Assembly (NCBI GenBank): GCA_964471565.1
Contig: CAYYFK010000010.1
Location: 1-21,574 of the forward strand
Direction: 5' to 3'
Source of the DNA: JABIBT01 sp964471565
GTDB taxonomy: Archaea > Nanobdellota > Nanobdellia > SCGC-AAA011-G17 > PNOQ01
DNA length: 21,574 nucleotides
The notes under the pieces were generated by a model, which was given only the letters and a program-made list of their open reading frames with translations, was not told the origin of the DNA and did no database searches. The position numbers and the translations under genes were made by a program. Of this stretch, positions 20,174 to 21,574 are shown piece by piece. Numbering within the stretch: position 1 is the first letter of the stretch; each line of letters begins with the position of its first letter.

Positions 20174-21334
20174 ATGGGTATAATTTTATCTAAACCAGAA
20201 GTTTATTTTCCTGAGACAATTATTACTAATTCTGATTTGGAGAGATTAGTTGAAACTAATGATGAATGGATTACCGAAAGAAGTGGAATTAAGGAGAGAA
20301 GGTTTTCTTTTAATAAAAATGTAAGAGAGATGGGCGATATTGCTGCTGGAAAAGTTTTAGATGCAAATATTGTTGTTGGGGAAGAAATTGATGGAGTAGT
20401 ATTTGCTACCAATTGGCACGATGAAAATAAAGAGTTTCCTTGTCATGCTGGCTACGTTGCCGATAAAATTGGTGCAGGATCTGTTGTCGGTAAAATCCGT
20501 GCTGATGGAAGCAGTGTTATCAAATCTAGATCTGTTTCTATTTTTGATATTGGGGCAGGATGTACTGGCTTGGTGTATGCTTTGACAATGGCACACGATA
20601 ACATGCTTGCAGATCCTAATTTAAATAAATTTTTAGTTCTTGGTGGGGAAAGACTTACCGATATGACTGATTATTCCGATAGAAATACGTGTGTTTTGTT
20701 TGGAGATGGAGTTGGTGCTTATTTGTTAGAGAGAAGTAAAAGCGAAGAAGGAATTATTAACAATTATCTTGGTGGCGAGCCGGATGTTGGGGATACTGGT
20801 TGGCCTTTTGGGTTTTTGTCCTTAGAAAGAAAAATTGGAGTTAAATTACGTGCTTTAGATGTAGAGCAATTTGAATTGTTTGGTGAGACACGTAGGTTTG
20901 CTACGGAAAGAGTTGATCAAAATTATCTTGTTATGAAAGGAAGGTCTGTTTTTAAATTTGCTACAAGAGTTATGAGGCATGCAGTTCATGAGGTTTTGAA
21001 AGGAACTAAGTATTCTTTAGAGGATGTTGATGTAATTATTCCACATGGAGCGAATAAGAGAATAATTGATGCTGCCGATCACGGATTAAGAAAAAAAGGA
21101 TTTAAGGGAGTGATTTATACTAATTTAGAGAGATTTGGTAATACCTCTACTGGTTCTATTCCTTTGGCTGCTAATGAGGCGTATGAAAAAGGTATCTTAA
21201 AAGGAGGAAGTTTGGTTGTTAATGTTGCTTTTGGTGCTGGGTTTACTTATGGTGCTAATTTGTATAGGGCTTCTCCTTCTGGTCAACCGACTGGTGTAGA
21301 GTTAAGCGAAATTCTTAAAAATGACCGTTCTTAG
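20174..21334 (+). CDS. 3-oxoacyl-ACP synthase III-like (KAS III/FabH family)
   Basis: KAS III enzymes condense a short acyl-CoA with malonyl-ACP, the first step of bacterial fatty acid synthesis; relatives make other beta-ketoacyl products. The family signature NDEWITERSGIKERR is at 29-43. The catalytic triad is complete: C130 (DIGAGCTGL), H291 (IIPHGAN) and N323 (RFGNTSTGS). GDGVGAYLLE lies at 178-187 and the terminal strand has GAGFTYG. At 386 residues it is longer than the usual 310-330, with extra segments around 100-120 and 200-250. Most archaea lack fatty acid synthesis, so this is of bacterial type and its substrate here is unclear. No acyl carrier protein or other fab gene lies nearby. 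TTATATTAA lies 26 bp upstream of the ATG. Confidence 0.85.
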   Translation: MGIILSKPEVYFPETIITNSDLERLVETNDEWITERSGIKERRFSFNKNVREMGDIAAGKVLDANIVVGEEIDGVVFATNWHDENKEFPCHAGYVADKIGAGSVVGKIRADGSSVIKSRSVSIFDIGAGCTGLVYALTMAHDNMLADPNLNKFLVLGGERLTDMTDYSDRNTCVLFGDGVGAYLLERSKSEEGIINNYLGGEPDVGDTGWPFGFLSLERKIGVKLRALDVEQFELFGETRRFATERVDQNYLVMKGRSVFKFATRVMRHAVHEVLKGTKYSLEDVDVIIPHGANKRIIDAADHGLRKKGFKGVIYTNLERFGNTSTGSIPLAANEAYEKGILKGGSLVVNVAFGAGFTYGANLYRASPSGQPTGVELSEILKNDRS

Positions 21335-21342
21335 TTATTTTT

Positions 21343-21574
21343 ATGTTTAAATTTTTAAAGAAGAAATTAAAGGATGCTGCTGGTAAGTTTTCTAAAGAGG
21401 CAGAGTCTGTTGAAGAAGATGTTGAAGAAAAAGTAGAGGAAGAAGTTAAAGAGGAAATTAAAGAAGAGTTGGAGGAAACTTTAGATGAGGAGACTGCTGA
21501 GAAAGTTGCTGAAGAAGTAGTTGAAGAATCTAAGGAAGAAATTGTTGAAGATATTCCAAAAGAAGAACCGAAAG
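21343..21574 (+). CDS. ftsY: probable SRP receptor FtsY, N-terminal part (cut by window end)
   Basis: Only 77 codons are visible and no stop is reached. The basic amphipathic start MFKFLKKKLKDAAGKFSK is like the membrane-targeting start of archaeal FtsY. It is followed by a long Glu/Lys-rich segment like the acidic A-domain that precedes the GTPase in FtsY. The GTPase itself would lie beyond the window, so the call rests on the N-terminus alone. TATA-like CTTAAAAA lies about 26 bp upstream, inside the end of the KAS III gene. Residues 29-76 match the uS4 C-terminal tail at 30 of 48 positions. Confidence 0.55.
   Translation, partial: MFKFLKKKLKDAAGKFSKEAESVEEDVEEKVEEEVKEEIKEELEETLDEETAEKVAEEVVEESKEEIVEDIPKEEPK

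Overview
The window is archaeal. It carries archaeal or eukaryote-type ribosomal proteins (eL18, eL21), archaeal RNA polymerase subunits D, N and F, RNase P component 4, archaeal TOPRIM-type DnaG, a group II chaperonin (thermosome) and a 7S SRP RNA with a classic domain IV. The DNA is strongly AT-rich. Most genes start at an ATG about 25-28 bp downstream of a TATA box, so most transcripts should be leaderless. Compact genes, several conserved-looking proteins of unknown family and a bacterial-type KAS III suggest a DPANN archaeon of the Woesearchaeota/Pacearchaeota kind. That placement is inference, not something the sequence proves.

Layout. Positions 1-60 hold the 3' half of a 5S rRNA, followed by RNase P subunit 4 on the plus strand. 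This converges on a SprT-like protease. A long minus-strand expression block follows. One operon reads uS13-uS4-uS11-RpoD-eL18-uL13-uS9-RpoN (4562 down to 833). A second reads eL21-RpoF-DUF655 (5795 down to 4604). Next come small minus-strand genes (a lipoprotein, a possible HPF-like protein, a small unknown) and the tRNA-modifying enzyme Elp3. From about 8.7 to 10.2 kb is an accessory-looking patch: a possible nuclease, a 49-aa ribbon-helix-helix protein and two tiny overlapping membrane proteins. The 7S SRP RNA lies at 10245-10512. A secreted beta-rich protein, a membrane-anchored cysteine protein and DnaG follow on the minus strand.

Between DnaG and an S66 LD-carboxypeptidase-like gene sits a structured, promoter-bearing segment (12951-13032, minus strand) that resembles an H/ACA guide RNA. 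The next stretch is the most unusual. An intact IS240/IS6-like transposase (14174-15028) lies beside a 52-aa AbrB-like regulator (15079-15237). Both are driven by near-duplicate promoters: 39 of 51 positions are identical from the upstream operator to the ATG, with operator-like dyads at matching places around the TATA box. The simplest reading is that the AbrB-like protein represses both itself and the transposase. Three tandem paralogues of an unknown family and a CBS-domain protein follow.

The right end is on the plus strand: a small unknown protein, the thermosome, a helical repeat-like protein, a FabH-like ketoacyl synthase and the start of a gene that looks like ftsY, cut by the window edge. 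The charged N-terminal region of that protein matches the charged C-terminal tail of uS4 at 30 of 48 positions without gaps. So two ribosome- or SRP-linked proteins share an otherwise unexplained helical tail. SRP RNA and a likely SRP receptor are both present in the window.
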